64,000 nt of DNA from Cellvibrionaceae bacterium (GTDB lineage: Bacteria > Pseudomonadota > Gammaproteobacteria > Pseudomonadales > Cellvibrionaceae). Below the pieces are notes generated by a model. That model did no database searches and was not told the origin of the DNA. It saw only the letters and a program-made list of their open reading frames with translations. Below are positions 1 through 8,640 of the stretch, in pieces. The DNA is taken from assembly GCA_024707385.1 (NCBI GenBank), contig JANPZW010000015.1, positions 558,001-622,000 of the forward strand, written 5' to 3'. Numbering within the stretch: position 1 is the stretch's first letter; each line of letters starts with the position of its first letter. The translations under genes were made by a program, and so were the position numbers.

Positions 1-492
1 CTCTATTCTGATCCCGATGCTCCTGCGTTGAGTGAAGACGCAGTCAAACGCAACTGGGAGGCGATAAAAAGTGAAGAGCGTAAAGAGAAAGGAAAAACAG
101 GCCTGCTGGCTGATGTTCCTGTTGCGCTGCCGGCGTTGACGCGCGCATTAAAATTACAAAAACGCGCAGCCCAGGTCGGCTTTGACTGGCCTTCTATCAA
201 AGGCGTAGTGGAGAAAATGCAGGAGGAGCTCGCCGAGCTTCAGGCCGAGATCGAAGCCGACGAGCGGACGCGCATCGAAGCTGAATTAGGTGATGTGTTG
301 TTCACCTGCGTCAATCTCGCACGCCATTTAAAGGTCGATCCAGAAAGTGCACTCAGGCAGGCGAATAACAAATTTGTCCGGCGCTTCGAATCTATGGAGA
401 CCATCGCTAGGCAACGAGAGGTTGGTTTGGCGAAACTCGATCTGGATGAATTGGACAAATTATGGAAGCAGGCCAAGGAGACCGGCCAGTAG
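1..492 (+). CDS. mazG: MazG nucleoside triphosphate pyrophosphohydrolase (3' part)
   Basis: The reading frame is open from base 1, so the gene starts left of the window; 163 C-terminal residues are visible against about 260-280 for full MazG. MazG hydrolyses (d)NTPs to NMP and pyrophosphate and in E. coli also lowers ppGpp. The visible part is the second MazG helical domain, with the acidic metal-binding pattern EELAEL about 30 residues before ELGDVLF, the usual EExxE ... ExxD arrangement. The TTG at base 28 is internal and not a likely start. The gene converges on the small minus-strand gene that ends at 528. Family assignment is secure; the N-terminal half cannot be checked. Confidence 0.9.
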   Translation, partial: LYSDPDAPALSEDAVKRNWEAIKSEERKEKGKTGLLADVPVALPALTRALKLQKRAAQVGFDWPSIKGVVEKMQEELAELQAEIEADERTRIEAELGDVLFTCVNLARHLKVDPESALRQANNKFVRRFESMETIARQREVGLAKLDLDELDKLWKQAKETGQ

Positions 493-527
493 CTGGACTC
501 CTTGTCGGTGAGGAATTTCTTCGGCTG

Positions 528-861
528 TCAGTGAGCTGGGCCGCTGCCCAAATGTTTGCGCGTGAGTTCGGCGAATCTTGACGTTGGACCTACGTCTTCA
601 TAGATCGGATCACCGAGTTCATCGAGAGATGAAATTTTTTCGCCCTGTATATAAGGAAGCCGTTGTTCCAGTTCTACCAGTGCGGCGCCGACCAGTTCGG
701 TTAGTATCTGCTCCGGCGTTCGCCCCGGATACATCTCGGCCAGAGCGGCAAGTTTGGCAGCATCCTTCACCGTGAGGCGAACGGAATATTCTCTCTGGGT
801 CATCGGTGCGCTGGACGTTTTTTTCCCAGTTCTTCAAAAGCTCGCGTAAAGTCATAAGCAT
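528..861 (-). CDS. Small conserved protein, frame broken at an A7 run
   Basis: As read, only the last 91 residues (from MTQREYSV) form an open frame, but an upstream frame starting at 861 gives MLMTLRELLKNWEK and then derails at seven A residues (plus-strand T run 818-824). With six A residues the two parts join into one protein of about 110 residues that begins TLRELLKNWE and continues REYSVRLTVKDAAKLAAL. From memory this matches a short pseudomonad family sometimes annotated as a pilin assembly or pilus tip component; that functional label is weakly founded and I do not adopt it. The middle (EMYPGRTPEQILTEL) looks like a short helical, possibly ribbon-helix-helix-like segment. The end carries GDPIYEDVGPTSRF. 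AAGGTG lies upstream of the ATG at 861. Confidence 0.6.
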
Positions 862-1092
862 CACACCTTTTTGCATCGTACATCTGATGGGGACTACTAA
901 AGCATAGACCTTATCCGCCTCCACGGTGCGCCAAACCACTTTTCACGCCGATGACTCTGGCGCCAGAGGAGGTTACATACACGGTTTGGTCTGGCCTGTC
1001 CGTGCTTGAGAAAGCGGGGCTGTCCGTGTATCTTTAGGCCCCATTTTGCCAGCCATGTCCCCCGTAGGGCCCAATCCAGGAGTTTCTCCGTA

Positions 1093-1741
1093 ATGCGAAT
1101 AATTCTTTTAGGAGCGCCAGGCGCCGGTAAAGGCACCCAAGCCAAATTCATTATGGGTGCCTACGCGATTCCTCAAATTTCCACTGGCGATATGCTTCGC
1201 GCCGCAGTAAAAGCCGAATCCCCCCCTCGGGTTGCAAGTGAAGGACATCATGGCCGCTGGCGCCTTGGTGCCAGACGAATTGATTATCGGTCTCGTAAAA
1301 GAGCGGATTGCTCAGGATGACTGTAAAAACGGTTTTCTGTTTGATGGTTTTCCAAGAACAATTCCTCAGGCGGAAGCTTTATTTGCCGCTGGCGTGGCGA
1401 TTGATCACGTGCTTGAAATCAGCGTTGATGATGAGGAAATCGTGCAGCGTTTGAGTGGCCGGCGTGTACACCCGGACTCGGGGCGCATTTACCACATAGC
1501 CCACAATCCTCCAAAACAAGCCGGTGTCGATGACATCACTGGCGAGCCTCTTGTTCAGCGTGATGACGACAAGGAAGAGACTGTTCGCAAGCGTCTGGCC
1601 GTTTATCATGAGCAGACCGAACCCCTGGTGAGCTATTACCGTGAACTTGCGGCAAAAAACGGCAAACCAAAATGCTCTCGCGTTGAAGGTGTTGGCTCCA
1701 TGGCCGACATCAAAAACAAGATTTTCTCCGTCCTCGGCTAA
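1093..1741 (+). CDS. adk: Adenylate kinase, frame broken at a C7 run
   Basis: Adenylate kinase converts ATP + AMP to 2 ADP in the cytoplasm and is essential in bacteria. The P-loop GAPGAGKGTQ follows the start directly, then the AMP-binding STGDMLRAAVKA, the LID segment (GRRVHPDSGRIYH ... GEPLVQRDDD) and the C-terminal helix. Between KAES and LQVKDIMAAGALVPD the frame slips at a run of seven C (1220-1226). Six C would give KAESPLGLQVKDIM, the normal family sequence. Restored length is about 215 residues, standard for the long bacterial form. Because the gene is essential, a sequence error is far likelier than a true mutation. A strong terminator follows. Confidence 0.93.
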
Positions 1742-1778
1742 GTCGTTGATAATTCGAATAAGTCTTTGATGATCTGAG

Positions 1779-1805
1779 AAAGGGCCCTGAACGGGCCCTT
1801 TTTTT
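1779..1805 (+). terminator. Rho-independent terminator after adk
   Basis: Hairpin AAGGGCCC / GGGCCCTT with a five-base loop, followed directly by a T run. It starts 38 bases after the adk stop. Confidence 0.9.
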
Positions 1806-2068
1806 GCTTGTGTGAAACCTTTCCAGAAGGCGTGCATGCCTCTTTTGTTGTTTTTCCTAACCGATCTTTCCTACGAATAACATGTTCGGGTCTTAACTCG
1901 GGAGGGCGCATTCGTGCAGACAAATCAGCGGTTGTTGGCGCCCCAAAAAGGTGAAAAAGTTTCCGCATTTATGGAATAGCTGCACAACATGTGCTTGCGC
2001 ACTTGTCGCGTACAACTTTTATGCTATGGTTTCTTTGATGTGCCTAAATAAAAATTGAGGAGAGAAAT
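1806..2068. other. Non-coding stretch between adk and the AT-hook protein gene
   Basis: Together with the adk terminator this makes a 327-bp gap. I see no supported reading frame. A weak promoter-like pair TTGTCG (2003-2008), 16 bases, TATGGT (2025-2030) could serve the downstream gene, and the ribosome binding site GAGGAGAG lies just before its ATG. Nothing else stands out. Confidence 0.4.
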
Positions 2069-2786
2069 ATGACCCCGGCAAATAAAAAACTTGGTCGACC
2101 TCGCAGTGCAGGGAGACCTTCAGCAAAAACCTCACGAGCGATTACAACTAAACGTGCTAGTGCAAGCAAGCGCGCAAAGACAAGCAAAAAAGGTTTTACC
2201 TGCTGTAACAAGTCCAGAAGTTGCAAAGGCTGAAGCAGCCTTCACCAAAGCAAGTGACGCGCTTGCAAAGAGTAAGGAGCGTCTCGCTGCTGCTCGCACC
2301 AGGGTTGCTCTTAGCTCTGCCAAAGCGAATAAATCCCGCTCCTCCAGCGCTAAGGTCTCCGCCGCAAAAGCCAAAGGATCTGCCGCTGCCCTGGCCGATA
2401 AAGTTAAAATTGCGCAACAAAAATACCTCGAAACCAAAACAAGACTTGCGTCAGCGGTAAAATCGGCCAAAGCGGCTGAAACAACCGCCAAGGCATATGC
2501 GGTGGTCGAGGAGCTGAAAACTGGCCTTGCTGCAAAAGCGAATCAGGATTTGGCGAGTGCAGTTGAAGTTTTCAAGGCGCGCTGGCTGAAAAAACGAGCT
2601 GCGGCCGACGGAAAGAAATTGCAGGCGGCCGAGAAAAAAGCGGCGCGCAAATCCAAGCGTAAGCCTGCAAAGAAAAAACCAGTGAGCGCCGCCGCAGGAA
2701 AATCTCCCGCGAAGGTGGGCGTAAAGTCCCGCGGACGCCCCAAAAAAGCGGCGACTGGCCGCCGCAGATCATCAAAGGCGGCATAA
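2069..2786 (+). CDS. Histone H1-like, AT-hook, Lys/Ala-rich DNA-binding protein (AlgP-like), frame broken at an A6 run
   Basis: The ATG at 2069 sits after GAGGAGAGAAAT and opens MTPANKKLGRPRSAGRPSA, which carries a GRPR/AGRP AT-hook-like motif. The frame slips at six A (2186-2191); five A give KRAKTSKKVLPAVTSPEV and join the N-terminus to the long downstream frame. The restored protein is about 238 residues. It has a basic N-terminus, a central Ala/Lys/Glu helical, probably coiled-coil region (residues about 50-165), and a Lys/Arg/Ala tail ending SRGRPKKAATGRRR, a second AT-hook. This resembles the AlgP/AlgR3 histone H1-like proteins of pseudomonads, thought to compact or bend DNA. A nucleoid role is inferred from composition. 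It is flanked by terminators, so it is a single-gene unit. Confidence 0.75.
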
Positions 2787-2804
2787 CAAACCTGTTAGCG
2801 CGAT

Positions 2805-2829
2805 AAAGCCATCTTCGGATGGCTTTTTT
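2805..2829 (+). terminator. Rho-independent terminator after the AT-hook protein gene
   Basis: AAAGCCATC - TTC - GGATGGCTTTTTT: nine-base stem, UUCG-type tight loop, six T. Confidence 0.9.
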
Positions 2830-2859
2830 GTTTCTGCTTCGTTTGCAGGACGGGCTGAT

Positions 2860-2887
2860 TTGTCAAAGCCTCAGGCTTAGGTAAAAT
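2860..2887 (+). promoter_or_regulatory. Sigma-70-type promoter for tsaB
   Basis: TTGTCA, 16-base spacer, TAAAAT. Transcription would start near 2894, just ahead of the GAGGCG ribosome binding site and the tsaB ATG at 2913, and just after the preceding terminator. Confidence 0.55.
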
Positions 2888-2912
2888 GCGCTTCTTTTTT
2901 GAGGCGTGAACC

Positions 2913-3626
2913 ATGGCAAATTGCATCGCAATCGATACCTCATCGGAAGCCTGTTCGGTGTCATTGGTAGTCGATGGCGAGTTCTTCGATGCAACCATAT
3001 CCACTCCGAAAAGCCACGCCAAATCCCTCTTACCCTTTATCCATGAACTCCTGTCAGCGCGTCGAATCGGTCTCGCCGATCTGGATTTTATCGCCTGCAC
3101 CGAGGGGCCGGGATCATTTACCGGTCTGAGAATCGGTCTCAGCGTGGCTCAGGGCTTGGCGTTCGGCGCGGGCAAACCCATGGTCGCCGTGAGCAGCCTT
3201 GATGCTCTGGCCCGCGCCGCGCGTATGCGTCAACCGCAGGCGGATGTGATTGTCAGTTTGCTGGACGCTCGTATGGGCGAAATTTATTGGGCCGTTACGG
3301 AATTTTCGCCTGATGCTCCTGCTTTGGTGGTGGAGCCGAGTCTCAACTCCATTGAGGATGTGAATACGCGATTGGTGGAGCTGGCAAGGTCCTCCTCCGG
3401 TAAAAATCTTTTACTTGCAGGCGCCGCGGCTTCACTTCTGGATCGCGCAGCGTTGCAGCAAGAGGGCGCTACATTTGATGATGGGGTGGCGCCAAGTGCA
3501 ACACAGATCGCGGAAATTGCGCTGGAGTTGTGGCGTGAAGGTGTGAGTTGTCGCGCGCAGGATTTTCAGCTGAATTATCTGCGTAATTCGGTATCTTGGA
3601 ACAAGCGCCAACGCATTCGCACCTAA
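2913..3626 (+). CDS. tsaB: TsaB, tRNA threonylcarbamoyladenosine synthesis protein
   Basis: TsaB (YeaZ) is the scaffold partner of TsaD and TsaE in making the t6A37 modification of tRNAs that read ANN codons; it acts in the cytoplasm and is usually essential. The 237-residue length is typical. The ASKHA-fold N-terminus IAIDTSSEACSVSL is clear, as is the diagnostic GPGSFTGLRIGLS at about residues 68-80. The start follows GAGGCG by five bases. It has its own promoter. The 84-base gap to the following peptidase gene could allow read-through. Confidence 0.95.
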   Translation: MANCIAIDTSSEACSVSLVVDGEFFDATISTPKSHAKSLLPFIHELLSARRIGLADLDFIACTEGPGSFTGLRIGLSVAQGLAFGAGKPMVAVSSLDALARAARMRQPQADVIVSLLDARMGEIYWAVTEFSPDAPALVVEPSLNSIEDVNTRLVELARSSSGKNLLLAGAAASLLDRAALQQEGATFDDGVAPSATQIAEIALELWREGVSCRAQDFQLNYLRNSVSWNKRQRIRT

Positions 3627-3710
3627 ACGAAAATCGATTCGCATTCACCATGCGCACACAAGAAATTGTTGCGCAACTCGATTAATTGAATATTCATTTG
3701 AGCACAGACT

Positions 3711-5003
3711 ATGTCCTCACCAATCTGCAACAAAATCATGGCGTGGATTGACGCTTCGCCGACTCCTTATCACGCTGTTGAGACTGTGCGGCGGGAATTG
3801 ACGGCGGTGGGCTACAGTGAATTAAAGGAGGGTGAAAAATGGTCGCTGGCGGCAGGTGGGCGATATTTTATAACCCGGCGCGATGCCTCCATATTAGCCT
3901 TTCGACACGGCACGGCTGATTTGATCGAGAGTGGTCTGCGCATCGCCGGTGCGCATACGGATAGCCCTGCGCTCAAAGTAAAACCCAAACCCGAAAAAAT
4001 ATCCCAGGGCTACTTTCAGCTCGGCATTGAGGTGTATGGCGGAGTGTTGCTGGCACCCTGGTTTGATCGGGATCTGTCCCTGGCGGGCAGGGTGACGCTG
4101 AAAGGTGAGGCAGGTTTGCGCCACCAGTTGGTCAATTTTGAACGGCCGGTCGCCACCATTCCGAGTCTGGCTATTCATCTCGATAGAACTGCAAATGAAG
4201 GGCGGGCGCTGAACGCGCAGGAGCAGATGCGGCCGGTATTACTGCAGAATCCTGAACCCGGTCTGACCTTTAAAGCGCTTTTGGCGCGCGAGCTGATGAA
4301 AAACGATGGCGGCGTAACAGAAGATGACATTCTCGACTTCGATCTCAGCTTTTATGACACGCAGAAAGCGGCGGTGGTGGGGCTGGGGGGCGAGTTTCTG
4401 GCGTCCGCCAGACTGGACAATCTCCTGAGCTGTTTCGTGGGCTTGAATGCTTTCCTATCATCCGCTGGCGACCAGTCAGCGGTGCTGGCGCTGTTCGATC
4501 ACGAGGAGGTTGGTAGCCAGTCCCACGTGGGTGCGCAAGGCAATCTGCTCACCGCGTTTATTGAGCGCCTTGTGCCTGAGCCGGAAGCCCGTTTTCGCAT
4601 GCTCCACAACTCCCTTATGTTGTCGGTGGACAATGCCCACGGCATACACCCGAACTTTCCCCACAAACACGACGAAGGCCACGGCCCACGGTTGAATGCA
4701 GGCCCAGTCATCAAATACGACGCCAACCAGGGTTATGCCACGAGCACCGAAACGGCAGCCCTCGTGAAATTGCTGGCCCAACAGTGCAGTGCTCCCTATC
4801 AGGCGTACGTCACCCGGGCTGATCTGCGCTGTGGCAGCACTATAGGACCCATGACCTCGGCGAAGGCGGGGATTCGCACCGTCGATATAGGCTTGCCCAC
4901 CTTTGCCATGCATTCGATACGCGAATTGGCTGGCGTCCAGGATTTAGACTATCTGGACGACATAATTGAGAGGTATTTCGAACTGCGCGATTTCTCTTCC
5001 TGA
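3711..5003 (+). CDS. M18 family aminopeptidase
   Basis: Zinc aminopeptidase of family M18, a cytosolic exopeptidase that removes N-terminal, often acidic, residues. The 430-residue length fits the bacterial members. Metal-ligand and catalytic motifs are visible in order: GAHTDSPALKVKP (His-Asp, residues about 80-92), DHEEVGSQSHVGAQG (Glu-Glu, about 263-277), and DNAHGIHPN (about 306-314). Near the C-terminus is GSTIGPMTSA and then FAMHSIRE, which supplies the last His. The start is an ATG with only a weak ribosome binding site. Substrate preference cannot be read from sequence. Confidence 0.92.
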   Translation: MSSPICNKIMAWIDASPTPYHAVETVRRELTAVGYSELKEGEKWSLAAGGRYFITRRDASILAFRHGTADLIESGLRIAGAHTDSPALKVKPKPEKISQGYFQLGIEVYGGVLLAPWFDRDLSLAGRVTLKGEAGLRHQLVNFERPVATIPSLAIHLDRTANEGRALNAQEQMRPVLLQNPEPGLTFKALLARELMKNDGGVTEDDILDFDLSFYDTQKAAVVGLGGEFLASARLDNLLSCFVGLNAFLSSAGDQSAVLALFDHEEVGSQSHVGAQGNLLTAFIERLVPEPEARFRMLHNSLMLSVDNAHGIHPNFPHKHDEGHGPRLNAGPVIKYDANQGYATSTETAALVKLLAQQCSAPYQAYVTRADLRCGSTIGPMTSAKAGIRTVDIGLPTFAMHSIRELAGVQDLDYLDDIIERYFELRDFSS

Positions 5004-5071
5004 TTTCCCGAATCTTTTCTGGCGAAGGTGACATTCCTGGTCAAGACTTTAGCCATTGCGGAGGTGCATCC

Positions 5072-6139
5072 ATGTCAGAAAGTGAAGTTTTAAGCCGGTT
5101 TTCGCCCATCAGTGCTCTCACTGGACAATTTTTGTCAGAAGTGTCCAAGCAGGCTCGATTGGTGTCGGTCGCCAAAGGCACCATGCTATTCAAGCGCGGC
5201 AAGATACTCGCAGACCACTATTATCTGCTCGAAGGGGAGGTGGACCTGATCAACAACGAGTTCGGCGTAGAGAAGGTCAAAAGCGGTGCTGAGAGGTCTT
5301 GGCGCCCCCTCAACACTCACTCCCCCACGGTGGTATCCGCGGTTGCCAAAACCCATGTGCGTTATTTCACCCTCAACATCGACTGGCTCGCCCGCCAGAT
5401 ATCTCAGGCGAACAACCCCAAACCATTGGTCAACGAGACTGAGGGGCATATGGGTGCCGACGGTGTCGAGGCGGGGATAGAAGTGGGTGAGCTCTCGGAT
5501 GCGAAGGACTGGATGGCGTGCCTGTTACAGTCGCCCGTGTTTTCCCGCATCCCCTGGACGCAACTGCAGGAACTGTTTACCCGCTTTGAAACCATCGAAG
5601 TGCCCGCAGGGGAAAAACTCATCCGCGAAGGTGCGCGGGGAGATTATTTCTACGTTCTTGCCGCAGGTTCCGCGCTTGTGACCAATCGATCCGGAAGCGT
5701 CGACCTGGAGTTGAAAGAAGGCAGTTATTTTGGCGAAGAGGCCTTGATCAGCGACGCTCCACGAAATGCCTCGATCATCATGTGCACACCAGGTGTGGTC
5801 AAACGCCTGAGTGCGGAGGACTTCGGCGATCTGGTAGTGCGATCTGTCATCCAGTATGTGGACCAGAAGTCCCTCGACAAGCAAAAGAAACCAGTAAAAA
5901 TTCTCGATGTGCGGCTGCCCCTGGAATTCCGCGCCGGGCATTTGGCCGGCAGTGTGAATGTTCCACTCTCGCGTTTGCGGGAGAGCCTGGAAGACCTGGG
6001 ACAGGCGAATCTCTATGCCATTTCCGACGAAGCCGGGCCACGCGCGGACATCGCCGCATACCTGTTGTGCCAAGCGGGTTTTGAGGCAGTTGTGCTGAAA
6101 AATGCCGGCCAGCAAGAATTGCTTTCCGAGGTTTCTTAA
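5072..6139 (+). CDS. Two cyclic nucleotide-binding-like domains plus a rhodanese domain lacking the catalytic Cys
   Basis: A 355-residue cytosolic protein. Residues about 15-110 form a diverged cNMP-binding fold (KGTMLFKRGKILADHYYLL). Residues about 150-265 form a second one with a good phosphate-binding cassette FGEEALISDAPRNASI, including the Arg that holds the cyclic phosphate. Residues about 275-350 are a rhodanese fold (ILDVRLPLEFRAGHLAGSVN). In the rhodanese active loop the Cys is replaced: YAISDEAGPRAD has Asp where YxxxC is expected, so sulfur transfer is unlikely. It is probably a ligand-sensing or scaffolding protein without an HTH. The start follows GGAGG. There is no evident operon partner; trpS starts 88 bases downstream. 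Confidence 0.8.
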   Translation: MSESEVLSRFSPISALTGQFLSEVSKQARLVSVAKGTMLFKRGKILADHYYLLEGEVDLINNEFGVEKVKSGAERSWRPLNTHSPTVVSAVAKTHVRYFTLNIDWLARQISQANNPKPLVNETEGHMGADGVEAGIEVGELSDAKDWMACLLQSPVFSRIPWTQLQELFTRFETIEVPAGEKLIREGARGDYFYVLAAGSALVTNRSGSVDLELKEGSYFGEEALISDAPRNASIIMCTPGVVKRLSAEDFGDLVVRSVIQYVDQKSLDKQKKPVKILDVRLPLEFRAGHLAGSVNVPLSRLRESLEDLGQANLYAISDEAGPRADIAAYLLCQAGFEAVVLKNAGQQELLSEVS

Positions 6140-6227
6140 GCCTTCCGAGGTACCCGGCGTCAACTTTGCCTGCCGGGTCTAACTCTGTATGATTGCGGGC
6201 TTTTACGCCCGCATCGACGAGTTTTCC

Positions 6228-7234
6228 ATGACCAGTACGCGTTTTCTCACCGGCATCACCACCACCGGAACACCACACCTGGGGAATTATGTCGGCGCCA
6301 TTCGGCCGGCCATTGCCGCCAGCCGCAATCCAGATGCCGAATCCTTCTTTTTCTCGCCGACCTGCACGCGCTGATCAAGTGCCAGGAGCCTGAGCGCATT
6401 CATCAGTCCACCAAGGAAATCGCCGCCACTTGGTTGGCGCTGGGGTTGGATCCAGAGCGGGCGATCTTTTACCGCCAGTCTGACGTACCGGAAATCACGG
6501 AGTTGTGCTGGATTCTGACTTGCCAAAGTGCCAAAGGGCTGCTCAACCGCGCACACGCTTATAAAGCTGCGGTGGATGCCAACGTGGCCGAAGGGCAGGA
6601 CCCTGATTACGCGGTGACCATGGGACTGTTTTCCTACCCGGTATTGATGGCGGCCGACATATTGATGTTCAACGCCACCCATGTGCCGGTCGGGAAGGAT
6701 CAGACACAGCACCTGGAAATGGCGCGTGACATAGCCCAGCGCTTCAACCATCACTTTGGTGAGCTGTTCACCTTGCCGGAAACGGTGGTGCAGGAAAATG
6801 GCGAAGTGCTGCAGGGATTGGACGGGCGCAAAATGAGCAAGAGTTACAACAACACCATCCCGCTGTTTTTGCCGGAAAAGCAGCTGCAGAAACACATCAA
6901 TAAAATCAAGACGAATCTGCAGGAGCCTGGAGAACCGAAGGATCCAGACGAATCCACTGTATTCCAGATCTGGAAGGCCTTCGCCAGCGAACAACAAACC
7001 CAGGATATGCGGCTTAAATTCGCCGAAGGCATAGGCTGGGGGCAAGCGAAAAAGGAGCTTTTTGAGCTCATCAATGGAGAGCTCAGCGAAGCGCGCCAGC
7101 GCTACGAGGCCTTATTGGCGCAACCGGGTGAAGTGGAAGCGGTGTTGCAGGCCGGTGCCGCCAAAGCCCGCGCACGGGCGGCACCTCTGCTGGCAAAAGT
7201 CCGTCGTGCTGTGGGACTTTATCCGCTCGGCTAG
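6228..7234 (+). CDS. trpS: Tryptophanyl-tRNA synthetase, frame broken at a T run
   Basis: Class I synthetase charging tRNA-Trp; essential and cytosolic. The start MTSTRFLTGITTTGTPHLGN puts the HIGH-type motif (PHLGN) near residue 17, and the KMSKS motif is seen as RKMSKSYNN. The frame breaks at five T (6348-6352). Six T give ESFFFLADLHALIK, which is the conserved family sequence, and join the two parts into about 335 residues, the usual length. Read literally the product would stop after about 48 residues, which is implausible for an essential gene. The gene converges on bioA with only two bases between the stops. Confidence 0.93.
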
Positions 7235-7236
7235 AT

Positions 7237-8523
7237 TCACGCCGTGCAGATCCGCGCCATGGCGGCGGTAATCTGCCGCAATTGGTCGGAGCCGATGACG
7301 TAGGGAGGCATGGTGTACAGCAGGCGCCCGAATGGGCGCAGCCACACGCCTTGATCCACCAGCTTCGGTACCACCACTTTCATGTCTACAGGTTGGCGAA
7401 GTTCTACGACGCCTATGCCGCCCAACACCCTTACGTCCGCCACCACCGGGCTGTCGCGCAACGGCAGCAATTCCGTACATAACTGCTGCTCGATAGCGGC
7501 GATTCGCTCTTGCCAAGGCGAGTGCAGCAAGAGCTGAGTGCTGGCCAAAGCGACGGAGCAGGCCAGTGGGTTGGCCATAAAGGTCGGCCCATGCATAAAC
7601 ACTCCGGCTTCACCATCACAGATACCGCGAGCGACTTTTTCCGTGCATAGCGTAGCCGCCAGCGTCATATAGCCCCCCGTAAGAGCTTTGCCGAGACAGA
7701 GAATGTCGGGGGAAATGCCAGCGTGTTCACAGGCGAACAGGCGTCCTGTGCGGCCGAAGCCCGTGGCGATCTCGTCGATAATCAGCAGCACATCGAATTC
7801 ATTGCAAAGCTCACGCGCGGCGCGTAGATACTCGGGATGATAAAAACGCATGCCGCCGGCGCCTTGCACAATAGGTTCGAGCATCAGTGCCGCCAGCTCA
7901 TGCTGATGTTCGCGTAGCGCGCTCTTGAGGTCCTCCAGACAGGATTCTTCCCAGGGTTGATGAAAAGTGCAGGCGGGCGCCGCAACAAAAATCTGCTGTG
8001 GCAGCAGGGACTGAAACAGATGGTGCATGCCGGTTTCCGGATCGCAGAGCGACATGGCTCCCAGGGTGTCGCCGTGATAGGCCTTGCGCACACTGAGAAT
8101 GCGGGTCTTGCTTCTTTTGCCGCGGGACAGCTGATACTGCAGTGCCATCTTGATGGCGACTTCCACGCTGACCGAGCCGGAATCGGCAAAAAATACCCGG
8201 TGCAGTCCTGGAGGGGCGATGTTCACCAGCGTCTCGGCCAGACGCACAGCCGGCTCATGGGTCAAACCGCCGAACATAACGTGAGCCATTTTGGCCAATT
8301 GCTGGGTAACTGCCTGATTGAGTTCCGGCCTGTTGTAACCGTGGATCGCGCTCCACCAGGAGGCCATACCATCCACCAAGAGGCGCCCGTCGGTCAGCAC
8401 AATTTCACAACCTTCCGCCGAAGCTACGGGATAAAGCGGTGCCTCAGGATCAAGCGAGGAGTAAGGATGCCAGAGATGTGTGCGATCGAGGGTGAGGATT
8501 TCAGCGCTGGAAAGAACCTTCAT
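7237..8523 (-). CDS. bioA: Adenosylmethionine-8-amino-7-oxononanoate aminotransferase
   Basis: PLP enzyme of biotin synthesis that transfers the amino group of S-adenosylmethionine to KAPA, giving DAPA. Fold-type I class III aminotransferase, 428 residues, intact. The N-terminus DRTHLWHPYSS with VDGMASWWSAIHGYN is the BioA signature. The cofactor-binding IIDEIATGFGRTGRLFA and the Schiff-base lysine in LCLGKALTGGY are present. No other bio gene is in the window, so bioA stands apart from a bioBFHCD cluster, as in pseudomonads and relatives. It is read away from the PilZ gene side and ends against trpS. Confidence 0.95.
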   Translation of the reverse strand: MKVLSSAEILTLDRTHLWHPYSSLDPEAPLYPVASAEGCEIVLTDGRLLVDGMASWWSAIHGYNRPELNQAVTQQLAKMAHVMFGGLTHEPAVRLAETLVNIAPPGLHRVFFADSGSVSVEVAIKMALQYQLSRGKRSKTRILSVRKAYHGDTLGAMSLCDPETGMHHLFQSLLPQQIFVAAPACTFHQPWEESCLEDLKSALREHQHELAALMLEPIVQGAGGMRFYHPEYLRAARELCNEFDVLLIIDEIATGFGRTGRLFACEHAGISPDILCLGKALTGGYMTLAATLCTEKVARGICDGEAGVFMHGPTFMANPLACSVALASTQLLLHSPWQERIAAIEQQLCTELLPLRDSPVVADVRVLGGIGVVELRQPVDMKVVVPKLVDQGVWLRPFGRLLYTMPPYVIGSDQLRQITAAMARICTA

Positions 8524-8640
8524 AAACGGCCATCTGGATAAATAAGCGGTATCCGGCGCAGCCCGGATGTCAGCCGGGCATTATAACCGTCACCTATCCA
8601 TCAGGTTCTGCTTAAACCAGAAAGGCTGCGCCAAACCAGA

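Noticed and set aside
528..861. Toxin-antitoxin antitoxin
   Set aside because: A ribbon-helix-helix-like stretch is possible, but there is no toxin gene beside it and the frame-restored protein fits another family.
6287..7045. 252-codon minus-strand open frame opposite trpS
   Set aside because: Shadow frame, and trpS is clearly the gene here.
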